Shown: positions 37,101 through 42,083 of the stretch, piece by piece
Layout: every line of letters begins with the position of its first letter
Numbering within the stretch: position 1 is the stretch's first letter
Virus record (IMG/VR): IMGVR_UViG_3300023174_000295
Coordinates: 1 to 43,131 of that record
Source of the DNA: a virus
Strand: one strand, 5' to 3'
DNA: 43,131 bases
Translations under genes and position numbers: made by a program
The notes under the pieces: generated by a model
Database searches by the model: none
What the model saw: only the letters and a program-made list of their open reading frames with translations
Told to the model about the DNA's origin: nothing

Positions 37101-39688
37101 ATTCAAGCCATGCACCAGAGGAATTAGTGCCAGGATCAACATTTGACACCTTGGACTTTAGAGTATACACACGTCCTGGTGCAGACTGGGAAGGCAACGG
37201 GCATGGATTCAACATTAGATCTATCAATCTTGCTTATACCATCAGCACTGATACAGTGAGTTTCAGTGATGTCATGGCTCATGCTGTGGCTGTGAGAGTG
37301 ATCAATGTTACCAACAGAGTTTCATTGATTCCAGAAACACAATACACAGTAGACTGGCCAAACCGCACAGTCACAGTGATTGGCGGAGCAGCCAATGGCG
37401 ATATCATTGACGTTCAAGTCTACGGCGTTGGTGGTGGTAGCCAACTGTACAAAGAAAGCTACCCTGGACAATTTGTTGGCAACAGCCTAACTATTCCTGT
37501 GATCACCGCGGTCAATTGGCAGCCACTGACAACCTACACAAAAGGTAGCTATGTGCTGTATTCAGGCAATGCATATCGAGTCCTTGAAACAATCTACAGC
37601 GGGTCTACTTTTAATACAGCATTCTATACTCTAGTTGATGCTGGTAGTGTGCTGGATGAGTTGTTGATATTGGTCAATGGTGAAATCATAACCAACTATA
37701 CCTATGCTCCGTCTGTTAAAAAGTATGAAACAACTATAACATTCAATGACACCTATGACAGCAATGACTGGATCGTAGTGACTGCATTGGGTATAACTAC
37801 TCCATTCAAGGACTGGAGCTATCCTCAAACTGAATACTTGTTGTATGACGGAAGCTCAGATACCTATACTTTAGACAACAGTTTGCAAGGAACCAATGAC
37901 ATCAACCTTATTGTTGAGCGTGACGGTCAACGACTACGCCCAGCTGAAAGCATTGAATACTTTGGTGACGGAAGTACCACAGGTCCTTACTACTTGCCAA
38001 CTCGTGGAGAAACTCCGCAAGGTTTGATTTCTGACAATGATGTTGTGGTATACATTGATCAAGTACGTCAAAACCTCAGTGTTGATTACACAGTTAGCGC
38101 CTGGGATGGCAGCAGTGACCGTTATGTAGAATTTGGCACAGCACCAGCAAACGGCTCAACCATTGTGATAGCAGTCACCACAGATGCTGATTACACTGTT
38201 AACAATACCGAGCTTACACTCAGAGTTGGAGCCGCAGGAGATGCTGTAATTGCTGTGACCACTTGGAACGACACCAGCGAGCAAGCTATATTAACACAGG
38301 TATTCCAGGGTCCAACATCAACAGGTACTGTGGTTGGACAAGCCTACGATACCACAGATTTTGATGTCGGCACAGTGACTGGCGATCCAGGATCCTTTGA
38401 CTACAGCATAGGCACAGTAATTGCAACCAATAACTTTGATACTGGACGAGTAATTACAGATGCTGAAAGATTGTGGGTAACACTCAACGGATGGCGTTTG
38501 TTGCCAGGTAATGATTTTACAGTCAGTGGCAGCGTTGTTACTCTTGGCGGAAGTGTAATTGGTCCAGGTGATGTGGTAGTGATCACATCATTTACAATGA
38601 GTGTTGTTCCAGAGGCCTTGGCGTTCCGTATATTCCAGGACATGTTAGGCAATCAAAAAATGTATCGTATTACCAGTGATGATACCACAGTGTTGACACA
38701 AGAATTAAGTGAGACTGGCGATGTCATACATGTTGAAGATGCAAACAAACTCAGTCAGCCCAACCCTGCTGCCAACATTTTTGGTCAGTTGACCATAAAC
38801 GGTGAGCGTATTACATATCGTGCTCGCAATCTCACAGAGAATACTGTGTCTGGTTTAAGAAGAGGAACTGCTGGTACTGCCATCAACTCTCATGCTGTTG
38901 GCAGTGCAGTGATAGACATTGGTCGCGGTGAAGTATTGCCAGCTAGATATCAAAAGACCACACTGGTTGAGCCGTTTATTGGTGACGGGGTTACCACAAC
39001 CTATGTTACAGAGCTAACATACAACAATACCGTGGTAGCCACCAATGCTGGAACAGTAAAAATCTATATTGGACCTACGCTGGGAACTCTAGCTGAATTA
39101 CCACAGAGTGCGTACACAGTGACATCCATTGAACCAGTGTCAGTAACGCTGACTGTGGTTCCAGCGGCTGGGTTGATTGTCAGAGTACAATACACTGCAC
39201 CTGACAGTACAATTATCAACACTGATATCACATCCAGTGGGTCAAGCGCAACATTTGGTACTACAGTAATAGCCACAGCAGAAACAATTGATCCTGCAGA
39301 CTATACCGTGACCACGGTGAGTCCAGTTACTGTTGTATTTGATACTGCAATACCAGCCAAGCAAATTATACAAATTGGCGATTTAAACGCTTTGTCCTTC
39401 TACGTAGGAGACGGATCAACTACAACCTATGTCACTGAGATAGAGCTTGGACGAGCAGTGCAGGTCAAAGTTGGCGGAACTCTACTGGATCAATCTCAAT
39501 ATAATGTGCTTTCAGTTAGCCCTGTGGCAGTTGAAATGGCCACTGCGCCAGCTGACAAGTTGGAGATTGAAATCTTTATACAGCAGGCCCTGGTATTGTA
39601 TGCACCCGGTGTTGGTACTCCGAGCAACGGACGCCCATTACAGGAACAGAATACCCTGGCAGCTTGGTTTATTGAAGGCCGGGTTTAA
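25196..39688 (+). CDS. Giant baseplate structural protein in gp7 position, 4830 aa
   Basis: One uninterrupted frame of 14.5 kb, about 530 kDa. The N-terminal 130 residues, with FLPEIFRTPTNRQFLSATLD and YYSWDPFVDLDKFINFSQYY, resemble the large structural proteins that follow gp6 in marine T4-like phages and probably anchor to the wedge. Later parts are a mosaic: VNxxxLxxxxYT beta modules (27.6-28.5, 32.0-33.2 and 37.2-39.6 kb), chitin-binding-like modules, and seven FG-GAP-like repeats (residues about 2179-3000). A helical block follows at about 3010-3620 (RFLALQNYLERANAIMAQYP), then GSGY repeats near 36.2-36.5 kb. T4 gp7 is 1032 residues, so if this replaces it the rest is added. Likely roles are outer baseplate scaffold plus receptor or glycan contact. 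Codon use looks even along its length and no frameshift was seen. Confidence 0.85.
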   Translation: MAQTRIRTVDFLPEIFRTPTNRQFLSATLDQLVQDPKLKPTQGFIGRRVGPGVNPKENYVLEPTKTRTDYQLEPGVVFLKPNTNTVETAVTYPGLVDSIKVKGGATTRQDRLWESEYYSWDPFVDLDKFINFSQYYWLPGGPDSVDVSAAIVPLTDDFTVTRNATNYTFSGVAGTNPTITLVRQGTYDFNVQQTGHNFWIQAVPGVSGVLPQTPNQSSREVLGVINNGDDNGTITFNVPAKNAQNFYYQLADSGQVDFATSIQFDEINNIYVSEFIEQYGGIDGVKDLDGRTVIFLTNAGWFYSGLFDSAGQAYDTTLFDETVEISLDSQRYSVWRINYVYDDDPLNPYIKLTVDRPVPNLSRLLTLYGNQYANISFYKNAGGLFEQIPLITADLDVLYYQDANNPALFGIIRLVDQSGDQVIDIDEIIGQKNYTSPNGVTFSNGLKIQFQGTTIPSSYEQQEYYVEGVGTAIELIPVRSLITPETYTRSSTVPYDSVPYDATPFDDTLNAPVDQDYITINRASKNLNAWTRSNRWFHVDIINATAQYNNTVPFLDNNARAKRPILEFVPDLKLFDFGTQGIEPINIIDFRETDALTNINGSIGYSVDGYSFATGSRVIFAADRDPEVRNKIYEVTFIQPSPGATPVIDLSPADLNTPDSPYDVVTVCLSGITLQGKSFWFNSETWVEAQEKTGVNQPPLYDVYDGNGFSFGNPLVYPSTSFRGTKLFSYAPGEGVTDKVIGQPLKYLTINNVGDIVFDNNLYIDTFVYVEDTISIEESIGNGFVRQYLDRVNFKRRIGWETADTTVVSRQSFSFTYTGVPLVIDIPVKEDSTTIPVKVYVNAVFLTTENYTYEVQANNSTVITFINPPALDSSIEVTVVSDVASPTGFYTVPLNLENNPLNDQVTTVTLGTARNYYNGICQNLRTFSGEINGINNTRDLGNLIPYGDQIIQNSAPVLLPALFANNTEYDFFQSLEFTSYQYQKFKNLLVDTVIKNDFQNMTVAEILDACVTQINFGKTELSPFYWSDMLPTGETYKQTTYTVTPITTDTFDTLYTYDLTSANYQAILVYLNNELLLGDSIEYEVATDGARVTILVPLAVGDVVVIREYENTIGNYVPTTPTKMGMYPAFIPEIYLDTTYVTPTEVIRGHDGSITVAYQDIRDDILLEFEKRIYDNLKVERLDIPLTYTDVAPGQFRTTDYTQEEITTIMGTSFLAWVGANKLPYKDQDYIPTNQFTWNYSSSLNKLNNETLLGAWRGIYNYFYDTDAPNTRPWEMLGFSERPTWWEQEYGPAPYTSGNMVLWEDLEAGRVMDPLVPYIIPKYRRPGLTNVIPSDSEGNLLPPYAVMVGEYDPGSFRKSWTVGDDGPTENAWRTSSAWPFAVQRLLALTKPAKYFTYFADRDTYRFNQELGQWVYGGRSRSPAGAGQITVYGAGEPKHSYLNWIVDYNKVIGKETTTALSEILVNIDVRLCYRMAAFSDKQYIKIFTEKSSPNSLNTSLLLPDESYQLLLYKNPTIASLTWSSVIIQKSELGYTVYGYSTTKPYFEIRASIPNGNYRTITVNDTVVRVPNDYSDTVVQVPYGYEFVGVNSVVDFLLSYGAFLNAQGMTFEDQERNRILNWSQMAQEFIYWSQQGWAVGSLININPVANVLNVVKPGLIAEPLSITAPEDILLNQNKQPLQGQDYVVERYENDFTLNAVNNSTFSYLNAKFTAYENLIVFDNTSIFNDLIYDPTTGARQSRLLFTGYTTYDWNGSLDAQGFILNQDNIQPWIPNKSYTKGQIVKYKDAYWSAVKIIPPQEKFDFQFWLKSDYAEIQKGLLPNAATSAEQVRGFYNTKQANLERDADLFSFGLIGFRPRRYMQNLNLDDISQVQLYQQFLGIKGTTQATDLFTKANLGKEVAEYEIFENWAIQRAVYGANANRSYYELRLNQALLQGNPSTIQVIEPQQFSTADQTVLVSNLWKESYPITSPDILPTTFLNATDVQLPTAGYVNWNDADIKLFDFTELTALIADIENITVGTSVWVAKDNNYDWNIYRNNLVLYNIVQVRDNLNGTSTLKFANQHGLTKNQKIVVKYFGQGVDGAYRVLSVPSLDTITVALTLGGAVTQLTGIGVCFVLETMRVKQASDVSTLIYANSLLPGNRAWVDNDGTGHWVVYEKINPFTVAPPLNPLEPELNSRYGSAITQGFGGFGALVGAPGYNNDVGAIYGFTKGGITEYVETVVLSPGASNFENFGSAVTSGGNQWGAAGAANSWAKQGYAITVNRNSSSGDYLLSQLITEVPYRLYQATGNGVTFTYTPTGVTLTDPTKVSVVVSDVVKVRGTDWNIVGSTVVFTTPPALNSSINIFNYDEYSYDLKISSDERWLYVGAPGGNRVYAYNRIDVQSQTKNFVGDAETTDFYIADVIIVDDDSSSGGIGGTQIGVTVNNIPKTLGVDFDYVDGTVMFGTAPNIDDKIRVIRLLSKTFFPTVPTTTFSFTDLYTVDDIYSFSVYVNSILQRPNMDYTFNPSTKTITFVSGAVTGTVLVNSSTHFKYVDYIDNTTVGGSLPVGARFGHSIGSTTDGRQLVIGAPNDTADSKLLAGQVYQIDRSVERFTVTDTAQTQYSTLRNFNGPATVKVNATFLIPDAFNNNGQFTEVDSNTVNITAPLNVGDVIEIETNTFKLMQAIASNAPQAGAVFGTAVDQCPTNCSLYIGQPNDSSVVPEAGSAERFVNQSRLYGTITGVNQTPTLTPGNTIRINQVDIAVPTPDTWNSALTWTAGSFVIYNSTIYKARRAVPVSISISDTTYWAASNWLELYADAINTASEPNSIGLIEIPNAQALVSNGYLTISVLNSDAAVPFTQLTVLPGIGNAFYDIGFETQYYAQTIQAPGQIAYSHFGASLDISDDSLTLIVGAPQGTAFKPTTFDGGTTYFDSKATEYFDPLNESGVAYTYDLLSSANGSIYNPSKFVFGQQIYDETLSSLDEFGTAVSYSNGIMLIGSPQDDLNDSVGDYGKVAKLNNVNRLPTWNVVYRQTPIVDVNLVNSVFMYDKLQSKVTQYFDFIDPLQGKILGAARQNIDYLGALDPAAYNTGEINNYGDTWVENHLGEIWWDLSTVRFIDYHQDSIEYASRRWGQLFPGSTVDVYQWVESPTPPAEYQGPGTVYSTTSYTISSKLDALGTFVARYYFWVKGIPEVASRLKKTLSVQAIAQYIENPRSSGISYVAFLSPSTTAIYNGREYISAQDTIMQIEFDKIANSDNVHVEYDLIAARNPDSFLVAGLYRKMLDSFCGEDTLGNKVPDPNLSPADLYGVQFRPRQSFFVDRFLALQNYLERANAIMAQYPLSDSRSFALLNSSEPEPTSASGEWNKRVLTYQELTFQDLTEVPVGYKYLVATDSTNDGLWTIYTVVLGSALLGSPKELLLTRVQNYDTRLYWEYIDWIQPGYNAGIKPVAEVATYNDLLRLTIPNGSSAKVTRNSFGKFEIYQYLDGVWIRVVLEDGTVRIKETIWNYTAGRFGFDVETFDSQYFDQFPGTETRQIIKAINEQLLIDELAIFRNSLLLLVFEFILTEQIAPDWLFKTSLIDVNHKIRDLLPYQIFRQDNQDFVLDYIREVKPYHVKIKEFNLRYEGIDTYEGNVTDFDCPAYYNTSLENFEAPALDNSDPPKYSNSVPSSDPIWYQLPWSQWYQNYTLQLQGADVIEPGAGYTVPPQITVGMEWLPTMSVTAGEQIFHQNYLYTVVESGVTGTVGPTFTSGTATDGTATLGYAGLRAKAVARVNTAGQLVEVIVITPGSGYIVTPNMTVSGGNGTGARVVPVLGNELVRNILTVIKYDRYNYTSQVVDWTANTAYNAGQLVRFQNNVYSAIFSIINSGTIFDPTEYTLVDESTLDAADRVIGLYTPSPNEPGRELAQVITGIDYPGVQVFGPLFTQNTGYDVGNFDINPYDNIDYGPEGKPTYAESILDVIYESQFTDTYLGTRPTDINVEGGEFIDTYSSHAPEELVPGSTFDTLDFRVYTRPGADWEGNGHGFNIRSINLAYTISTDTVSFSDVMAHAVAVRVINVTNRVSLIPETQYTVDWPNRTVTVIGGAANGDIIDVQVYGVGGGSQLYKESYPGQFVGNSLTIPVITAVNWQPLTTYTKGSYVLYSGNAYRVLETIYSGSTFNTAFYTLVDAGSVLDELLILVNGEIITNYTYAPSVKKYETTITFNDTYDSNDWIVVTALGITTPFKDWSYPQTEYLLYDGSSDTYTLDNSLQGTNDINLIVERDGQRLRPAESIEYFGDGSTTGPYYLPTRGETPQGLISDNDVVVYIDQVRQNLSVDYTVSAWDGSSDRYVEFGTAPANGSTIVIAVTTDADYTVNNTELTLRVGAAGDAVIAVTTWNDTSEQAILTQVFQGPTSTGTVVGQAYDTTDFDVGTVTGDPGSFDYSIGTVIATNNFDTGRVITDAERLWVTLNGWRLLPGNDFTVSGSVVTLGGSVIGPGDVVVITSFTMSVVPEALAFRIFQDMLGNQKMYRITSDDTTVLTQELSETGDVIHVEDANKLSQPNPAANIFGQLTINGERITYRARNLTENTVSGLRRGTAGTAINSHAVGSAVIDIGRGEVLPARYQKTTLVEPFIGDGVTTTYVTELTYNNTVVATNAGTVKIYIGPTLGTLAELPQSAYTVTSIEPVSVTLTVVPAAGLIVRVQYTAPDSTIINTDITSSGSSATFGTTVIATAETIDPADYTVTTVSPVTVVFDTAIPAKQIIQIGDLNALSFYVGDGSTTTYVTEIELGRAVQVKVGGTLLDQSQYNVLSVSPVAVEMATAPADKLEIEIFIQQALVLYAPGVGTPSNGRPLQEQNTLAAWFIEGRV
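30500..30630 (+). repeat. Chitin-binding-like (CBM5/12-type) module 1 in the giant protein
   Basis: WIPNKSYTKGQIVKYKDAYW follows the W-xxx-Y-xx-G-xx-V-x-Y-xxx-x-Y/W pattern of small carbohydrate-binding modules. A second copy lies at about 33435-33580 (LTWTAGSFVIYNSTIYKA). Confidence 0.5.
31730..34200 (+). repeat. Seven FG-GAP-like repeats, candidate beta-propeller in the giant protein
   Basis: Each repeat has an F/YG-x-x-x start and a LxVGAP-like core: YGSAIT...GALVGAPG (31730), NFGSAVT...GAAGAA (31889), SYDLKIS...LYVGAPGG (32250), RFGHSIG...LVIGAPND (32840), VFGTAVD...LYIGQPND (33215), HFGASLD...LIVGAPQG (33815) and EFGTAVS...MLIGSPQD (34080). Seven repeats is the number in integrin-alpha propellers. 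Beta-sandwich modules are inserted between blades 2 and 5 and a chitin-binding-like module between 5 and 6. Confidence 0.65.
36265..37650 (+). repeat. Three further chitin-binding-like modules in the giant protein
   Basis: WLPTMSVTAGEQIFHQNYLY (about 36270), WTANTAYNAGQLVRFQNNVY (about 36650) and WQPLTTYTKGSYVLYSGNAY (about 37515) share W-5-Y/V-2-G-2-V/I with a final aromatic. Between the first two lies a GSGYIVTPNMTVSGGNGTGA motif, a beta repeat common in phage adhesins. Confidence 0.5.
37225..39590 (+). repeat. C-terminal array of beta-sandwich modules in the giant protein
   Basis: At least seven units share a V-x-V/I-N/G-G-x-x-L strand, then YTV, then a TAP/GD-V/I-I-x-V ending. Examples are VTLNGWRLLPGNDFTVSG (38480) and VKVGGTLLDQSQYNVLSV (39465). 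IGDGVTTTYVTELTY (38980) and VGDGSTTTYVTEIEL (39405) are near-identical unit starts, suggesting recent duplication. Confidence 0.65.
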
Positions 39689-39695
39689 TTTTTAA

Positions 39696-39703
39696 GGTAA
39701 ATA
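39696..39703 (+). promoter_or_regulatory. Late-promoter-like octamer before the 51-aa gene
   Basis: GGTAAATA in the 20-nt gap after the giant gene, ending 5 nt before the next ATG. AAGG overlaps it and may serve as a ribosome site instead. Confidence 0.25.
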
Positions 39704-39708
39704 ATTTC

Positions 39709-39864
39709 ATGCAAGAAAACAATGAAAAACCACAAGTACAGCAAGAAACCCAAAAAGCCAAACCTGTTGCCAAACCCAACGAACGAGCTGGTTTTGCTGT
39801 AATGGGGCATGTTAAAATATTTGATCCTAATTCTCAGGAAGTCATTGTGGAGACACGAGCATGA
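39709..39864 (+). CDS. Mini-protein of 51 aa related to the N terminus of the next gene
   Basis: ATG at 39709, TGA at 39862-39864, overlapping the next ATG (ATGA). The first 27 residues are charged and Gln/Lys/Pro-rich (KPQVQQETQKAKPVAKP). The rest, AVMGHVKIFDPNSQEVIVE, closely resembles the beginning of the downstream protein, KIEGFVKIFDPVTQEIFVD. It looks like a tandem duplication of that N-terminal strand pair or a former first domain now split off. It could be a small baseplate clip, but its function is unknown. The translational coupling and shared motif make it a probable real gene. Confidence 0.6.
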   Translation: MQENNEKPQVQQETQKAKPVAKPNERAGFAVMGHVKIFDPNSQEVIVETRA

Positions 39865-40463
39865 ACACAGTTCCTGTAAAAATTGAAGGATTTGTCAAGA
39901 TATTTGACCCTGTCACTCAGGAAATATTTGTGGATAAAAAGAACGCTATCCACTACGAAAATATCTCCATAAGCATGGCCAACAGTTTGGCCAATAAAAA
40001 CATTGGTCAAATCTATCTCATGGCCTTTGGCAATGGCGGCAGCTCAGTTGATCCCACAGGAGTGATCACTTATTTGCCACCCAATACCACAGGTCAAAAT
40101 GCTGATCTTTACAATCCAACTTATGCCAAAGTAGTAGATGACAACTCATCGTTAAACACAGATCCTAGTCGCAACAATCTCACTGTATTGCACACCACAG
40201 GAACTGTTTACACAGATATTTTGGTCACTTGTTTGCTGGACTACGGCGAACCTGCTGGACAACAAGCCTTTGACAACTCTACCAATTTTAACGGTGAGTA
40301 TGTATTTGACGAGCTAGGGTTAAAAACCTGGAACGGAAGCCCTGATGATTTACGCTTGATCACCCATGTAATTTTTCACCCGGTGCAAAAGAGCTTGAAT
40401 CGCCAGATTCAAATTGATTATACTGTGCGGATACAAACACTTACTAATTTGAGTGCCGCATAA
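39861..40463 (+). CDS. Baseplate/virion structural protein, 200 aa (gp8 position)
   Basis: It begins with GFVKIFDPVTQEIFVDKKNA, then IHYENISISMANSLANKNIG and QIYLMAFGNGG. The C terminus has VFDELGLKTWN, LITHVIFHPVQKSLNR and QIQIDYTVRIQTL. I recall proteins with this pattern in T4-like marine phages annotated only as virion structural. It follows the gp6-gp7-like pair, where T4 has gp8, but no gp8 homology can be shown by eye and T4 gp8 is longer (334). The FDELGL and QIDYT strands resemble bacteriophage proteins that link baseplate and fibres. The ATG overlaps the upstream mini-gene. Confidence 0.6.
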   Translation: MNTVPVKIEGFVKIFDPVTQEIFVDKKNAIHYENISISMANSLANKNIGQIYLMAFGNGGSSVDPTGVITYLPPNTTGQNADLYNPTYAKVVDDNSSLNTDPSRNNLTVLHTTGTVYTDILVTCLLDYGEPAGQQAFDNSTNFNGEYVFDELGLKTWNGSPDDLRLITHVIFHPVQKSLNRQIQIDYTVRIQTLTNLSAA

Positions 40464-40466
40464 ATA
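40459..40466 (+). promoter_or_regulatory. Late promoter candidate, distal, before the 475-aa gene
   Basis: CATAAATA, overlapping the stop of the preceding gene, 47 nt before the next ATG. One of two such octamers in this 50-nt gap. Confidence 0.35.
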
Positions 40467-40483
40467 TGAGTAGATTACGATAT

Positions 40484-40491
40484 GATAAATA
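40484..40491 (+). promoter_or_regulatory. Late promoter candidate, proximal, before the 475-aa gene
   Basis: GATAAATA, identical to the element before gp26, 22 nt before the ATG with GCGGAGTAG as ribosome site in the leader. This spacing gives a usable leader, so it is the better of the two. Confidence 0.55.
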
Positions 40492-40513
40492 TCTCTAAAG
40501 CGGAGTAGAACAG

Positions 40514-41941
40514 ATGGCATATACAATTAACCTTACTGATGGTACCATTTTTGCTGTTATAGCAGACGGTACTATTAACACCGATTCTAGCATGACCCTT
40601 GTGGGCAAAAACTATGCTGGCTACGGTGAATTCCTTGATGAAAACTTCATCCACTTATTGGAAAACAGTGCTAATACCACTGCACCTGGAGACCCATTGG
40701 TTGGTCAACTTTGGTGGGACAAAACCAATGGTGTAATGAAAGTCTACAACGGCTCAACATTCAAAGTAGTGTCAGCTGCCACATCAAGTTCATCTACTCC
40801 ATCCAGCAACGTCACTGGCGATCTTTGGTTTGATACCACAAACGCTCAGTTAAAAGTATTCAATGGCTCTAGTTTTATTCTAGTCGGTCCTGCATTTACA
40901 GCAGGTACTGGTACTTCAGGCGCCATTGTTGATACAGTCACTGACAACTCACCAGGATCTGATCACGTTGTAGTCAAGATTTTCGTTAACAATACCATTG
41001 TTGCTATATTCTCCAAAGACGCTACGTTTACTCCAGCTGCCGCTATCTCTGGTTTTGCAACCATCAGCCCAGGTTTAAACATGAGCACACTGTACCCAGA
41101 CATGTTGGGTACTGCATCAAATGCCGACAAACTTGACACATTGAACAGCACTCAGTTCATGCGTTCTGATACAAATACTTCAACATCTGGTACATTGAGT
41201 GTTCTCAATGACACAGGTTTGTATGTTGGTGGCGACTCAGATGGACGTTTGTTTGTCTCAGGCACAGATGTGTATTTGCGCAATCAAACACAAGATGGCG
41301 ATGTTATATTCCAAGTCAATGATGGCGGAGCAACCACAACCGCTATCACAATTGATGGAGCAACATCCAACGTCAACATCAATACCAACTTGGTTGTATC
41401 TGGATTGATTTCAGCCACTGGTAACTCAGTGAACTTTGGTACAGCCGCTGTATCAGTTGGTAGCATTGTAAACAACAATGCCAACGGTGTTGGTAACATT
41501 GGTAGTTCAAGCACTTACTTCAACACAATTTTTGCCAAAGCCACATCAGCTGAATACGCTGACTTGGCAGAACGCTTTGCGGCAGATGCTGTATACCCAG
41601 CAGGAACTGTTGTGATGTTGGGCGGTGCCAAGGAAATCACTATAGCAAGTGAAGAGCTTTCAGATGATGTGTTCGGTGTTATCAGCACACGAGCAGCCTA
41701 CACTATGAATGGCGCCGCTGGCAACGATGAAACACATCCACCAATTGCAATGACCGGTCGTGTTCCAGTTTTGGTAACAGGAACTGTACGCAAAGGCGAT
41801 CGATTAGTGGCAGCAGGCATGGGCCTAGCAAGAGCCGCTAGAAAAGATGAAATTACAGCATTGAATGTGATTGGTCGTGCGCTTGAAAATAAAACATCAA
41901 CTGGCGAAGGCACAGTTGAAGCAGTTGTGACGATCAACTAA
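40514..41941 (+). CDS. Tail fibre-like structural protein, 475 aa
   Basis: The N-terminal part, INLTDGTIFAVIADGTINTD then YAGYGEFLDENFIHLLENSA, is a conserved virion-attachment segment known from fibre-like proteins of T4-related phages. Two tandem tags follow: GQLWWDKTNGVMKVYNGSTF and GDLWFDTTNAQLKVFNGSSF. A repetitive Thr/Ser/Asn/Gly-rich beta shaft runs from about 150 to 350. The end, NIGSSSTYFNTIFAKATSAE then YADLAERFAADAVYPAGTVV, begins a compact C-terminal domain seen in many phage fibres. It is likely a short tail fibre or baseplate decoration that contacts the host surface. No S74 chaperone catalytic motif was seen. A late-promoter octamer lies upstream. Confidence 0.7.
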   Translation: MAYTINLTDGTIFAVIADGTINTDSSMTLVGKNYAGYGEFLDENFIHLLENSANTTAPGDPLVGQLWWDKTNGVMKVYNGSTFKVVSAATSSSSTPSSNVTGDLWFDTTNAQLKVFNGSSFILVGPAFTAGTGTSGAIVDTVTDNSPGSDHVVVKIFVNNTIVAIFSKDATFTPAAAISGFATISPGLNMSTLYPDMLGTASNADKLDTLNSTQFMRSDTNTSTSGTLSVLNDTGLYVGGDSDGRLFVSGTDVYLRNQTQDGDVIFQVNDGGATTTAITIDGATSNVNINTNLVVSGLISATGNSVNFGTAAVSVGSIVNNNANGVGNIGSSSTYFNTIFAKATSAEYADLAERFAADAVYPAGTVVMLGGAKEITIASEELSDDVFGVISTRAAYTMNGAAGNDETHPPIAMTGRVPVLVTGTVRKGDRLVAAGMGLARAARKDEITALNVIGRALENKTSTGEGTVEAVVTIN

Positions 41942-41967
41942 GAAAGGATTTGATTTATAGACCCGGC

Positions 41968-41975
41968 TATAAATG
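41968..41975 (+). promoter_or_regulatory. Late promoter candidate before the 325-aa gene
   Basis: TATAAATG, 7 of 8 to the T4 consensus and the only element here with the first T. It lies 108 nt before the next ATG in a 142-nt gap. The gap also holds hairpins GTGGT/ACCAC (41994-42008) and CTATTG/CAATAG (42013-42028), perhaps a weak terminator or structured leader. Confidence 0.5.
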
Positions 41976-42083
41976 TTTTTAACAACGACGCCTGTGGTAA
42001 TCAACCACTTTACTATTGTTTGCAATAGAACGCCGTTAATTATAGCGTTGATATAATTCAACTAATACAAAGGGAACAAAAGA

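Noticed and set aside
41973-42056. A 27-codon hydrophobic mini-frame starting at the ATG within TATAAATG
   Set aside because: It has no ribosome site, overlaps the putative promoter, and its frame spans two hairpins of the leader.
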